A stretch of DNA of 64,000 nt from JAFGDH01 sp964441265. GTDB taxonomy: Archaea; Aenigmatarchaeota; Aenigmatarchaeia; QMZP01; QMZT01. The notes beneath the pieces are model-generated. The model saw only the letters and a program-made list of their open reading frames with translations. It ran no database searches and was not told the DNA's origin. A program made the position numbers and the translations under genes. Numbering within the stretch: position 1 is the stretch's first letter; the number at the start of each line of letters is the position of its first letter. Below, in pieces: positions 37,002 to 46,300 of the stretch. The DNA lies in assembly GCA_964441265.1 (NCBI GenBank), contig CAYYKJ010000003.1:100447-164446 (forward strand), given 5' to 3'.

Positions 37002-39398
37002 TCAATCACTCAGCTTCCTCAGGAGATCTTCCATTCCGGACTGCTCCTCCTCCGTCCGGGAGAGCGCCTTCGAAAATTTGTCGAGCTTTGAGTTGAGTTT
37101 CTCTATTTTTTTCTCCGCAGAATGCTCTGATTTTTTAACCCTGAGATCGAATTCCCTGGAGATTTCCCTTGTCGACCTTTCCACCTCTTTCCTCAGGGAA
37201 TCCGAGAGTTTCTCCATGTCCTCCCCGATTCCGTCCTTTATCTCCATGAACTTGTCTATCTGATCGTCCAGGAGCTTCATCCTGTCCTCTACCTCGCCCT
37301 TGGCGGACCTGACCTCTTCCATCATCTTCTTGAACCTCTCCTCCTGGGCCCCGCTGGACTTCTTGACCTCCCTTTCTATCAGCTTGGATATGCTCCCAAG
37401 GCCTTTCCTCTCCACGTCAAGCTCTGACTTCACGGACTCGAATTTTTCCCCGAAGCTGTCAACTGCTTTTTCCAGCTTGTCATCGAAAGCATCACGGAAC
37501 TTGGCGATCCTGGAATCCACTATTTCCTCCTGGCTTTCCATCTTCTTGTCCACGGAATCCAGCTTGGAATTGACCCTGTCGTTGATCTCCTCCATCTTTT
37601 CTCCAAGCCGGGAAGAAACATTATTAACTATCTCCTTCTTTATCTTCTCTCCCTTCTCGGAGAACCTCTCTATCTCCTTGCCCATCTCCTTGAGGTTCTC
37701 CTCCGCCTGGCCCTTGACCACCAGGAACTCCTTGACGACCTTGTCTACCTCGCCTCTCCTGGCGCTCTCGGCCTCCTCTATCTTTTTGTCTATGAGGGAT
37801 GACATCTCTCCGAGGCTGTCCTTCAGTGAGTCGACCTCATCCCTGAACTCTTTTATCTTCTGGTCCTCTTCCTCCTCTATCTCACCGAATCTGCTGTCTA
37901 TTTTCTCCTTCATCCCCTCGAAGGCGGCCTGCATTCCCTTCTCTCTTTCGGCTTCCTCTCCCTCCATCTTCTTCCGAAAGCCATCGATCTCCTTCTCCGC
38001 CCTGGCAATCCTTTCGTCAGCGCTCCCGGAGACGCCGTCGAGCTTCTTGTCGACCTCCTTCACTGCGGAGTCCAGCCTTTCCGAAAGGGCGGACCTGATG
38101 TTCTCCACGGCCTTCTGGAACCTCTCACTGGATTCGGATTCCTTCTTCTCAATTTTCCTGTTGAAATCATCAAGCGTCTTCTTTACGCCGGACTCTATGT
38201 CTCCGGTCTTTTTCTCGTTCATCTTGATCCACTTTCCGACCTCTTCCAGAACGTCCCTCGTTATGTCCTCCCTGATCTTCTCTCCCTTCTCGGAGAACCT
38301 CTCTATCTCCTTGCCCATCTCCTTGAGGTTCTCCTCCGCCTGGCCCTTGACCACCAGGAACTCCTTGACGACCTTGTCTACCTCCCCCTTCTTCGCGTTT
38401 TCGGACTCCTCTATCTTACTGTCCAGTCTCTCGGAGAGGCCTTCCATGTCCTTCCTGGTGTCTTCGAGTCCCTTCCGGACGTCGCTTACGTTGCTGCTGA
38501 AGTTCTCGTACGCCTCCTTCATGGCGGACTTCATCTCCTTTTCGAGTTTTTTGTACATGAGTTCCACGTGCCTCTCTTCCTTTTCCGAGTGGCTGTCCAT
38601 CTCCTTCTTGAAGTTCCCCAGCGCCTTCCCGAACTCCTTGCCCATCCCCGCCATCTTCTCCTCGTCTTCCTTGAGTCTCTTCTCGAAATCCCCGGAAATG
38701 TTATCCAGCCTCTCGTCGAGACTGGCATGGAGATTGGTAATCATCCTGTGTATAAACTTCTCCTTCTTTGTGTCCTTCTTCTCAACGTCGGTCTGTATGA
38801 GATTGAGAGTCTTTCCCACGTCGGATTTGATATTGCTTATCTCGTCCGCAGAATTCTTCCTCATCTCCTGGATGAATTCCTTCATCTCCTTTATGCTCTC
38901 GTCGAGGCCCGCGTGGGTCTCCTTTATTTTCCGGTTTACCTCATCGGCGTCCTCCTTGCCGGACTCGAGTGAAACTACCCTCTTGAGAAGTTCATCGTCC
39001 TGCTCCTGCAGGCTCTTCAGCATGGATTCGAACTTGGCCTGGGTCTTCTCGTTCTTGAAGACACCGCTGCGTATTTCACTTATCATGCCCTTGAACTCGT
39101 CTATCTTGGCCAGGCCGTCCATCAGCGCCTTCTGGTGACCCCGTATCTCTGTTATGTTGGAATCAAAATCATCGAGCTTCTTCTTTATGGGCTTTATCTG
39201 TGTATCGACGAACTCGGTCAGCTTCTGACCCGCCTCGCTGTAAGCCCCGGCCGCATCCTTCAGCTTCTCGGCCAGCGCCCGGTTCCTCTCTGAAAGCGTG
39301 CCCTTCTCGTTCTTGAGGGACTCTATCATCTCCTTGTGGTATTCCTTGTCCTTCTTCAGTTTGCCCAGCCTGCTCTGAATCTCTTTCAGCTCCTTCAT
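37002..39398 (-). CDS. Coiled-coil protein 2 of the cluster
   Basis: A 798-residue soluble coiled-coil protein, the second gene in transcription order. It contains segments of the apolipoprotein/methyl-accepting type, such as ERLDSAVKEVDKKLDGVSG and SSLIDKKIEEAESARRG, with regular 11/7-residue periodicity. Two copies of a stretch beginning EVDKVVKEFLVVKGQAEENL are 211 residues apart and identical at DNA level over 110 bases. The start overlaps the previous stop (ATGA). The C-terminus ends EEEQSGMEDLLRKLSD. It has no ATPase or membrane segment. It may form rods or bundles with proteins 1 and 3-6. Confidence 0.75.
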   Translation of the reverse strand: MKELKEIQSRLGKLKKDKEYHKEMIESLKNEKGTLSERNRALAEKLKDAAGAYSEAGQKLTEFVDTQIKPIKKKLDDFDSNITEIRGHQKALMDGLAKIDEFKGMISEIRSGVFKNEKTQAKFESMLKSLQEQDDELLKRVVSLESGKEDADEVNRKIKETHAGLDESIKEMKEFIQEMRKNSADEISNIKSDVGKTLNLIQTDVEKKDTKKEKFIHRMITNLHASLDERLDNISGDFEKRLKEDEEKMAGMGKEFGKALGNFKKEMDSHSEKEERHVELMYKKLEKEMKSAMKEAYENFSSNVSDVRKGLEDTRKDMEGLSERLDSKIEESENAKKGEVDKVVKEFLVVKGQAEENLKEMGKEIERFSEKGEKIREDITRDVLEEVGKWIKMNEKKTGDIESGVKKTLDDFNRKIEKKESESSERFQKAVENIRSALSERLDSAVKEVDKKLDGVSGSADERIARAEKEIDGFRKKMEGEEAEREKGMQAAFEGMKEKIDSRFGEIEEEEDQKIKEFRDEVDSLKDSLGEMSSLIDKKIEEAESARRGEVDKVVKEFLVVKGQAEENLKEMGKEIERFSEKGEKIKKEIVNNVSSRLGEKMEEINDRVNSKLDSVDKKMESQEEIVDSRIAKFRDAFDDKLEKAVDSFGEKFESVKSELDVERKGLGSISKLIEREVKKSSGAQEERFKKMMEEVRSAKGEVEDRMKLLDDQIDKFMEIKDGIGEDMEKLSDSLRKEVERSTREISREFDLRVKKSEHSAEKKIEKLNSKLDKFSKALSRTEEEQSGMEDLLRKLSD
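37642..37751 (-). repeat. 110-bp exact repeat in coiled-coil protein 2, copy 1
   Basis: Identical to 38275-38384, 633 bases (211 codons) apart and in the same frame, so the protein repeat is also exact there. Recent internal duplication or gene conversion. Confidence 0.92.
38275..38384 (-). repeat. 110-bp exact repeat in coiled-coil protein 2, copy 2
   Basis: The second copy of 37642-37751, in frame. Confidence 0.92.
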
Positions 39399-41437
39399 AG
39401 ATTCTTCAGCTCCTTCAGAATTCCGTTAATCTGATCTTTCTGCTTCCTGGAGGCCTCCATCATCTCCCTCCTCTCCTGAAGGCTCCTGGTGATCACGTTG
39501 TCGAACTGGGCCTTAAGGGTCTTGATTTTCCCGTTGATGTCCGATATGTTCTCCCTGATCTCGCCTATGGCCTTCTTGTGCTGGTTGGTGTCCTTGCCGA
39601 GCGCGTTGAGGAAATCGAGTCCCTTGTTTATGCCGGATATGTCGGAAAGCAGCTCCCTCTTGTCGCTGTTTGACTTCCTCTTGACCTCCCTCACGGCCTC
39701 CTTTATCTCGTCTATCTCCCCCGTCTTGTTCTCGATCCTCTCCACGAGTCCTTTCATGCCGGTCAGAGACCTCACCGTCTCCTGAAGATCCCCCAGGTCG
39801 CTCTTCATGCCCGTGATGCTGTCCTTGAAATCATCCTGATTGCCCTTGAATTTCTCCACACTGCTCTCGAACTTGTTAAGCTGATCCCCGAACATCTTTA
39901 TGGTGGGGTTCACCACGTCCTCGAACTGGGAGAATTTCGAATCTATCGAGTCAACGTTGTCCTTGTTGCTCTTCACCATCTTCATCATGTTCTTCTCCAT
40001 GTCATCGAGCCTGGAATCCACCACTTCCTTGAATTTGCTCTTTATGGACTCATCCATCTCCTCGCCGAAATCCTTCTGCTGATCCTCGAATTCATTCACC
40101 CTTTCCTCCATCTCTCCCAGACGGTCGTCAATGAGTTTCAGCGTGGGCCTGAAATAGTTCTCCAGTTTGGTTATTCTGGAAATCATATCATTGACTTGTT
40201 CCTTGGCTATGACCAGATTCTTTGTGGACTTGTCCTCCAGCTCGGCTATTTTTGATTCGGAGAAGTCCTTGAACAGATCCCCCACCTGTTCCTTCATGGA
40301 TTTCTGAATGGAATCTCTCAGGGCATTTATCTTCTCGCCCATTTCTCTGCCCAGTTCCTTTTCTTCCTGCCCCCTCTTGTCTATCAGGTCCTTCAGTTCC
40401 GAGTCCTTGTCCTTCAGGGATTCGGAAAGCTCTTTCTTCTCTTCTTCCATTTTCGAGAGCCTTTCCTGTATATTTTCAATCTCCTTGAAGCCGGTTTTCA
40501 TCTTTGATACCTGGTTCGTGGTGGAGGAAAGCTTCTTGTTTTCAGAAACCAGATTGTCTTTCATCCTCTCCACTTTTTTGTATAAAGGTACTACCTTTTC
40601 TCCCATCTTGCTGTCTATCATCTTCGGGATCACCTTCTCCTCCAGCTCCCTGGCAGAAATGACAAGGTTGTTGAGTTTCTCTATGTTTTCCGGCCCGAAC
40701 TTCTCGTTAAGGAATTCCACCCTCTCCTCGAGGTTGGAGAGCTTTCCTATCTCTTTTGCCTGGTCATTGAGCCTCAATATCTTGGTCTCGGTGGTCTCCC
40801 TGAAGCTGTCCATGTCCTCCTTCAGCCTTCTTACGCTGTTTTTCACCTGTATGAGTTCATCTTTAAAATCCATTGTCTCCCCGAATGCAGAAAGTCCCTT
40901 GGAGACGTCCTCACCGCCCTTGGTGGGAGGCGCCGGAGGGGCGGAAACCTTTTCGGAAAGGTCTTTCAGCGTTCCTTCCAGGGCGCTTATCTTATCATCG
41001 GTGGATTCCTGCATCTTAGAAACAATCTTCCTGACGTCCGCACCGCCCGATTTCTTGTCCCCCTTCTCGATCTTTTCGCTTATGCTCTTTATGCTCTCGT
41101 TTACCGCCTTCATTTGATCATTGAACTTCTTTTCTATGCCATCCACCGCAGCCTTGACGTCCGGTCCGGCCGGCGGAGGTGGCTGCGGCTGCCTGGACTG
41201 CTGAGGGGGCGGTGATTTCGCGGGCGGATCGGGCTCATCCGCAGAACTTGACGACATTTCCTCTATCACGTCGGACAATTCCTCCTTCTCGCTCTCCAGT
41301 TCCTTGATTTTTTTTTGCTGTTCCTCGAGTTTTTTCTTTGCGTCGTTATTTCCATCGGCCTTGTCCGAAGAATCTTCCATTCCCTTGTCAAGAGCGCCGA
41401 CACCGCTGAGCTCTGAAGAACCTTTATCCTTTGCCAT
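39395..41437 (-). CDS. Coiled-coil protein 1 of the cluster, with Pro-rich linker
   Basis: A 680-residue soluble protein and first gene of the coiled-coil operon. A short helical N-terminus (residues 30-60) is followed by a Pro/Gln linker at about residues 68-92 (PPAKSPPPQQSRQPQPPPP), then long coiled coils to the end. The frame begins with GTG 41443, but GAGGGG lies 5 bases before the ATG at 41437. Candidate TATA elements are at 41496-41504 and 41462-41471. It is encoded 105 bases after the MinD-like gene on the same strand. The Pro-rich linker is a common way to tether a flexible interaction segment; partners are not known. Confidence 0.75.
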   Translation of the reverse strand: MAKDKGSSELSGVGALDKGMEDSSDKADGNNDAKKKLEEQQKKIKELESEKEELSDVIEEMSSSSADEPDPPAKSPPPQQSRQPQPPPPAGPDVKAAVDGIEKKFNDQMKAVNESIKSISEKIEKGDKKSGGADVRKIVSKMQESTDDKISALEGTLKDLSEKVSAPPAPPTKGGEDVSKGLSAFGETMDFKDELIQVKNSVRRLKEDMDSFRETTETKILRLNDQAKEIGKLSNLEERVEFLNEKFGPENIEKLNNLVISARELEEKVIPKMIDSKMGEKVVPLYKKVERMKDNLVSENKKLSSTTNQVSKMKTGFKEIENIQERLSKMEEEKKELSESLKDKDSELKDLIDKRGQEEKELGREMGEKINALRDSIQKSMKEQVGDLFKDFSESKIAELEDKSTKNLVIAKEQVNDMISRITKLENYFRPTLKLIDDRLGEMEERVNEFEDQQKDFGEEMDESIKSKFKEVVDSRLDDMEKNMMKMVKSNKDNVDSIDSKFSQFEDVVNPTIKMFGDQLNKFESSVEKFKGNQDDFKDSITGMKSDLGDLQETVRSLTGMKGLVERIENKTGEIDEIKEAVREVKRKSNSDKRELLSDISGINKGLDFLNALGKDTNQHKKAIGEIRENISDINGKIKTLKAQFDNVITRSLQERREMMEASRKQKDQINGILKELKNL

Positions 41438-41548
41438 GGACACCCCTCTTATTTGCGGACCTTATTATATGAACATACTATATTGACTGTGACTACTTAT
41501 ACTTAATCTAAAGCTAACTGATTTATAAATATCCACATTCCGGGGACA

Positions 41549-42379
41549 CTAGATAATCCTGTTTATCTCGTCCCTGGTTATGACTTCTTTCTCCTTCTTC
41601 TTCCCTACACCGAAAAGTCTCAGGAAGGATTCCACCAGCCCGGGGGACTTGTATTCGATACCGAGCAGTTTTCCGGCGAGCTTCTTGAATTCCTTTCCTG
41701 AAGGGGAATTCTCGTTGTAAAGAACAACGGGGACCTTCAGGGCGAGGCTCTTTAGTATGTTCTTGTCCATGGGTATCTTGGAGATTATGGGGAGCTCCAC
41801 CAGCTGCTCTATCTCCTGCTGACTGAGTTCGTATTTTTCCTTGCCCACCATGTTGAGCACGACGCCCAAAGCCTTGGTGCCGATGTCATTGGCGACCTGG
41901 TGGCATTTTATTATGTCCATGGTGGAGGGAACGAAGGGTGTGTTTATGAATATGACCTCGTCGCTGGCCTGGAGCGTGGCCATGGCATCCCTCCCCAGCC
42001 CCGGGGCGGAATCGAGCAGTATTATGTCGGTCTTGCCGAAAAGCTCCTTTATGACGTGCTTCAGCTTCGCTATGTCCACCCCCTTCATGTCGTTGTAAGA
42101 AAGGGAAGCGGGTATGACCCTCAGGCCGGAGATGTGATAATCATAAAGCGCCTCGTGTATCTTGACCTCTTCCTTGAGGACCTGGTTCAGGGTCACGGGG
42201 CAGTAATACATGCCCAGATAGAGGCCGAGGTGGGAGGTGGATATATTGGTGTCTATTATCACGACATCTTTCTTGTATTCCGAGGCGAGGACGGAGCCCA
42301 GGTTGGCAACCACTGTGGTTTTCCCAACACCCCCCTTGCCGGAGACTATCCCTATAACCCTTGTCAATTTCTCACCCAA
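41549..42379 (-). CDS. MinD/ParA-type ATPase
   Basis: A 276-residue P-loop ATPase with the deviant Walker A GKGGVGKTT (residues 14-22, signature lysine at the second position), switch I IIDTNISTSHLGLYLG near residue 41 and Walker B-like IILLDSAPGLGRDA near residue 118. A C-terminal segment GLVESFLRLFGVGKKKEKE could be the amphipathic membrane-targeting helix of MinD proteins. Such ATPases position complexes on membranes (cell division, archaella, pili). The start is TTG at 42379 about 27 bases below a TATA element at 42401-42413; no better start is in frame. It sits between an unknown gene and the coiled-coil operon, so it may place that assembly. Confidence 0.9.
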   Translation of the reverse strand: MGEKLTRVIGIVSGKGGVGKTTVVANLGSVLASEYKKDVVIIDTNISTSHLGLYLGMYYCPVTLNQVLKEEVKIHEALYDYHISGLRVIPASLSYNDMKGVDIAKLKHVIKELFGKTDIILLDSAPGLGRDAMATLQASDEVIFINTPFVPSTMDIIKCHQVANDIGTKALGVVLNMVGKEKYELSQQEIEQLVELPIISKIPMDKNILKSLALKVPVVLYNENSPSGKEFKKLAGKLLGIEYKSPGLVESFLRLFGVGKKKEKEVITRDEINRII

Positions 42380-42400
42380 TGATTTAATTTAATTTCTGGT

Positions 42401-42413
42401 TTATAATATATTT
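42401..42413 (-). promoter_or_regulatory. TATA element for the MinD-like gene
   Basis: AAATATATTATAA on the minus strand, about 27 bases above the TTG at 42379, indicating a near-leaderless transcript separate from the gene upstream. Confidence 0.6.
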
Positions 42414-42428
42414 CCCCGCTTTCATTAT

Positions 42429-43097
42429 CTACCATTTCAGGTCACAGAGTATCCTGGAGAGCTCGTTCTCGTTCCTCACGACCATGGGGAAGTCCTTTAT
42501 CTCCTTGAATTCCCGGTTAAGCCTGAACATATAATTTATCAGGTTCTTTTCAGAGGAAATGGAAATTAGAGTGGATATTATCCTGATCACGACCTCAGCC
42601 CTGTATTTCTTGGTCAAGGACATGAGATTGGAGAAGAGCACGAAAAGGAATATGTCTGTGAATATGTCTGACCCGTATTTACCCAGCACATCCCTGTCGT
42701 TCCTGTAGAGTATCCTTATTTTTCTCAGGTCGAAAAGGGTGTCGTGATATTTCTCTATGAACTTCTGAACCTCTTCCCACTTGACCCTCACCAGATCATT
42801 CGGCAGCCACTGCCCAGGGCTCTCTATCCTCTCGGGCTGCGCATACCTGTTCTTTATGTATTTGGGTATCCAGTCGAACTTGGGCTTCAGGTATTTTCCG
42901 CTCTTCGTTATGTATCCGTCCTCTATCATGCACTTGAAAAGGGGTTTTCCGAGGCCGGACTCGTTGTGGTAAAGATAGTTGGTCTTTATGCCCCATTTTG
43001 TCTGTATGCTGAAAAGGGACATCCCGTCCTTCCTGCTGGCGCAATTTATCCACACCAGCCAGAAGTTCTTATAACCGGTAAGCGTCGCCTTTGTCAT
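42429..43097 (-). CDS. Unknown protein, possibly with N-terminal winged helix
   Basis: A 222-residue soluble protein I do not recognise. Residues 20-75 read like a winged helix (SLFSIQTKWGIKTNYLYHNESGLGKPLFKCMIEDGYITKSGKYLKPKF), with a possible recognition helix near LGKPLFKCMIEDGYI. The rest is mixed helical, with an aromatic/basic stretch and IFTDIFLFVLFSNLMSLTKKYRAEVVIRIISTL near residue 145, hydrophobic but too polar for a certain membrane helix. A TATA element (43116-43126) lies 24 bases above the ATG, so the transcript is leaderless. Position between the surface genes and MinD suggests regulation of the locus; this is a guess from context. Confidence 0.6.
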   Translation of the reverse strand: MTKATLTGYKNFWLVWINCASRKDGMSLFSIQTKWGIKTNYLYHNESGLGKPLFKCMIEDGYITKSGKYLKPKFDWIPKYIKNRYAQPERIESPGQWLPNDLVRVKWEEVQKFIEKYHDTLFDLRKIRILYRNDRDVLGKYGSDIFTDIFLFVLFSNLMSLTKKYRAEVVIRIISTLISISSEKNLINYMFRLNREFKEIKDFPMVVRNENELSRILCDLKW

Positions 43098-43312
43098 AAA
43101 AGATCATTTTTTCTTGTATAAATATACTATGAGCCACTTTATAAGCTTTTACACTCGTGATTTTGAAGATAACTGAAATCGATATGTTACCTTTATACTA
43201 AAAATTTCAGAAAAAATCGGCTGACCCCCCGAAAATGAACATTAGTCGTTTGTTAAAATCGGGAAAAAAATCACTAAAAATTTATATATCTATACTATTT
43301 ATCCAGTATAAA
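43098..43312 (-). other. 215-base A+T-rich intergenic region with promoter and T-tract terminators
   Basis: The minus strand has several runs of T (about 43265-43271 and 43210-43216, before a G6 run at 43226), as expected for termination of the long surface-protein transcript. The TATA element GTATAAATATA at 43116-43126 then serves the 222-residue gene. No frame of useful length and no RNA-like structure was recognised. Confidence 0.5.
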
Positions 43313-46300
43313 TTATCCGATTTTTTTGAGGGAATTCTCCAGGGACTTGATTTTCTTCTGGTTCCTGCTCTTCAGGTCGTTGTACGCCTTCTCGGATATG
43401 ATTCCCTCCTCATGCTCCTTCTCCACAAGATTCAGGACCTTCTGGGCCTTCTCCTTTTCCTTGAGAATGGATTCCTTCTCCTCTATCTTCTCGGAGGTCA
43501 CGGTCTTGGGCTTGGGAGTCCCGGAGGCCTGCAGCTTGAAGAGCTCTTCCGCCGCCTTCTTCATTTTCTTGGCGAAGAAGAACAGGAAGACCACTGCACA
43601 GATCAGGACGGTAAGCAGTATTATCAGCCAGGGAGGGAAGCTTGTCACCAGCAATATTTCCACGAATGGCGCCTCGGAAAGAAGGTTCCTTGCCCTGTCG
43701 ATGAACTTCCATCCCACGAACACCGCCTCCAGGGAATCGTCGTATCTTTTCTCGGAAAGATACCTTTCAGCATCTCTTATGGAATTCCTTATGTTGTCCA
43801 GAAGGGGCTCGATCTCCGAAACATCCTTTCCCATCTTTTTGGCGCTTCCCACATCGACCTCCAGTTCCTGGAGCGCCTTCTTGAGCCTCTCTATCTCCCA
43901 TTCTATGAGTTCTTCCCTGGAGCCGAAAACGGTTATTGAAACAGTCTTCTCGTCGCTGGTCTGGTTGGGTGCATAGGCGATGAGGCTTCCTATGTATTCC
44001 TTTGCCTCGGTGGAAACGGGCATGGAAAGCTTCACTGAGAATGTTGCCTCCTCCCCCTTCCTTATCTCATCCACTTTTTCGGGGGTGATCTCGAACCATG
44101 GAGAGGGGAACCTCCTGAATTTGAGGGTGACGTTGTAAACCGTGACGTTACCCGTGTTCTTCACGGTCACGGTGGGGTACTTGGTCTGTCCGGACTCTAT
44201 CCCTATCTCCTGGGGGAATTGTGTGATTTCTATCTGGGGCTCTCCCACCGCGACCTCTCCCGGAGCTGCCGGCGGGGCCGAAGGACCAGATGGTCCGCCC
44301 GGGGCAGGAGGAGCCGGAGGCGGTTCGGGAGCGCACTCGACTACGGAGAAGCTCGTGTTCGCCGTGGAGTAAAGGCTGTTGTTCTGGTCATAGGTTAGCT
44401 TGACGTTGAGCGCGTATTGCCCGACGGGCTGGTAAGAGGTGATGGGAAGGCTTTCCGTCAGGTTCTCTGTGTCTCCGCCCTCCACCTTCTCAGAGACGGA
44501 ACTGTAGGACCATGTCTTGTTGCCGTCTGATATCCAGAACTCCACCAGGTTCTCAGTAGCCACCTCCCCCTCGTTGGTAATGGTTATGACGAAATCCACC
44601 ATGTCCGCCTGGCACACCTCGTATTCAAGCATGTCGACGCTAACGTGATAGGGACCTCCGGAGACGATGCGGAAGGCCTTCATGTCCCATGATTCCTCGT
44701 CATTGTATTCGGTCCTCATAACGGCGAGATAAGGCCCCGTGGCCACGCTCTCCCCCAGGAACTCGCTGTACGACCAGAAGCCGGGATTGGAGCTGCTCAT
44801 GTTGTCGATGGTGAGCTCCCTCCATATCTGGGGGCTGTAACCGGAGGTGTAATATATGGTCGTGTCGATCTCGTCGGGGTCAGTGTAGTTCCCGTGGTCC
44901 AGTACTATGGCGCTTATGGTCATGAACCCTCCCCTAGCCGTCATGTCCTGGACGTCGATCTTTCCGGTCAACTCCGTGTCTCCCTTCACCCGGAAATGGC
45001 TGACCGTGGAATTGTATATGGTGTCGTTTATGTATCCGTCCATGTAGGAGGAATTCTTGGTCACAGTGTAATTGCCCTCGGCTGCATCCGATGGTATGAG
45101 CATCATGATTCCGCCCTGCCCGTTGGAGCCCGTGGTCACGGAATTGCCTGTCCACATGTAATGGCTCACGTCATTCCCTTCCGGATCCTCCAGCGTGACG
45201 TTCACTTTGGTCCCCCCGAGCGGGTATCCGAAATATTCATGACTGTACAACTGGATAGAACCTATGTCACCCTGATAATAATCCCCCACTGAGACATCAG
45301 TAAACAGCTTGTTGTGCACAATGAATTCGTCGCTGACCGTCCTTTCCCTGTCCTCGTTGTCCACAGCATGAAGAGCGACTTCATAGCTCCCCGTCACCGT
45401 CGTGTTTCCCCATGTACCGTGGTTTATGTCATTCGGGTATTCCAGCTGATAGAAGAACACGTATTTCGAGTTGTTGATCGTGAAGCCCATATAATTCATG
45501 TCCCTCTGGAGGGTTATGTTCTCCGGGGTCGTCACGTTGACGTACATCGTCTTCACCCCGACCATGGAATGGTCTGTGACGTTGGCGAGTATCAAGATGT
45601 CCCCGGTCTGCTCTGTCTGGTTGGGGATTATGGCATAGGAAATGTCGGGCTTCACGAAGGGATTGAGAACCGCCTGGAGTGTCCTCGAGGAGGGATCGGA
45701 TTCCGGCTGTTCCCCGGATACAGTATAGTTCGTGTAATAAAAGACCAGCGGAGCGCCGGTGGCGTTATAGTTCAGTGCGAATGCGTAGGAGGAAAGGTTC
45801 TTGACCTCGAAATCCGTGACGTTGGTCCAGGTGTAATTGGCCATGTTATCCGGGTCGGTGTTCGGGTCTATGGTGAAGTTTATGGGAACGTTTCCCGTGT
45901 TGTTTATGGTCACGTTGCACATGTTCCCTGCCGGGGGGGTCATGACCTTTTCGCAATACGAGGGGGTCATCGTCCATGTTCTCGTATTCGACACCATTAT
46001 GGTCAGATTGATTTCATGGTAGCCCGCATTGTTGCTGGTCACGTTGACGACACCGCTATGAATTCCGGGCTGATAGCCGAGGGGCACATCCACGTTTATA
46101 TCAACCCCCCTCGTTTCCCCCGGGTTCAATGTGTCCACGCCGGGCGCATCGAACGTGACGTTTAAATCATCCGTGATGTTCGCGACGCTGAACGTGATGT
46201 TGTAGACGTAATAGTTTCCGGTGTTGTTCAGTATGAAGAAGTCCAAGTAGTTCTCCTGTCCGTGGGTGACGTTGCCGCTCACAGAGTCCTGCATGACATT

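Noticed and set aside
37300..39138. 612-codon open frame on the plus strand, Ser/Phe/Leu-rich
   Set aside because: It is the antisense of coiled-coil protein 2: Lys/Glu/Asp-rich codons read backwards give Ser/Phe/Leu. No ribosome site, low-complexity product, and the minus-strand frame is coupled to its neighbours. The same holds for the plus-strand frames at 31747-32457 and 40308-41117.
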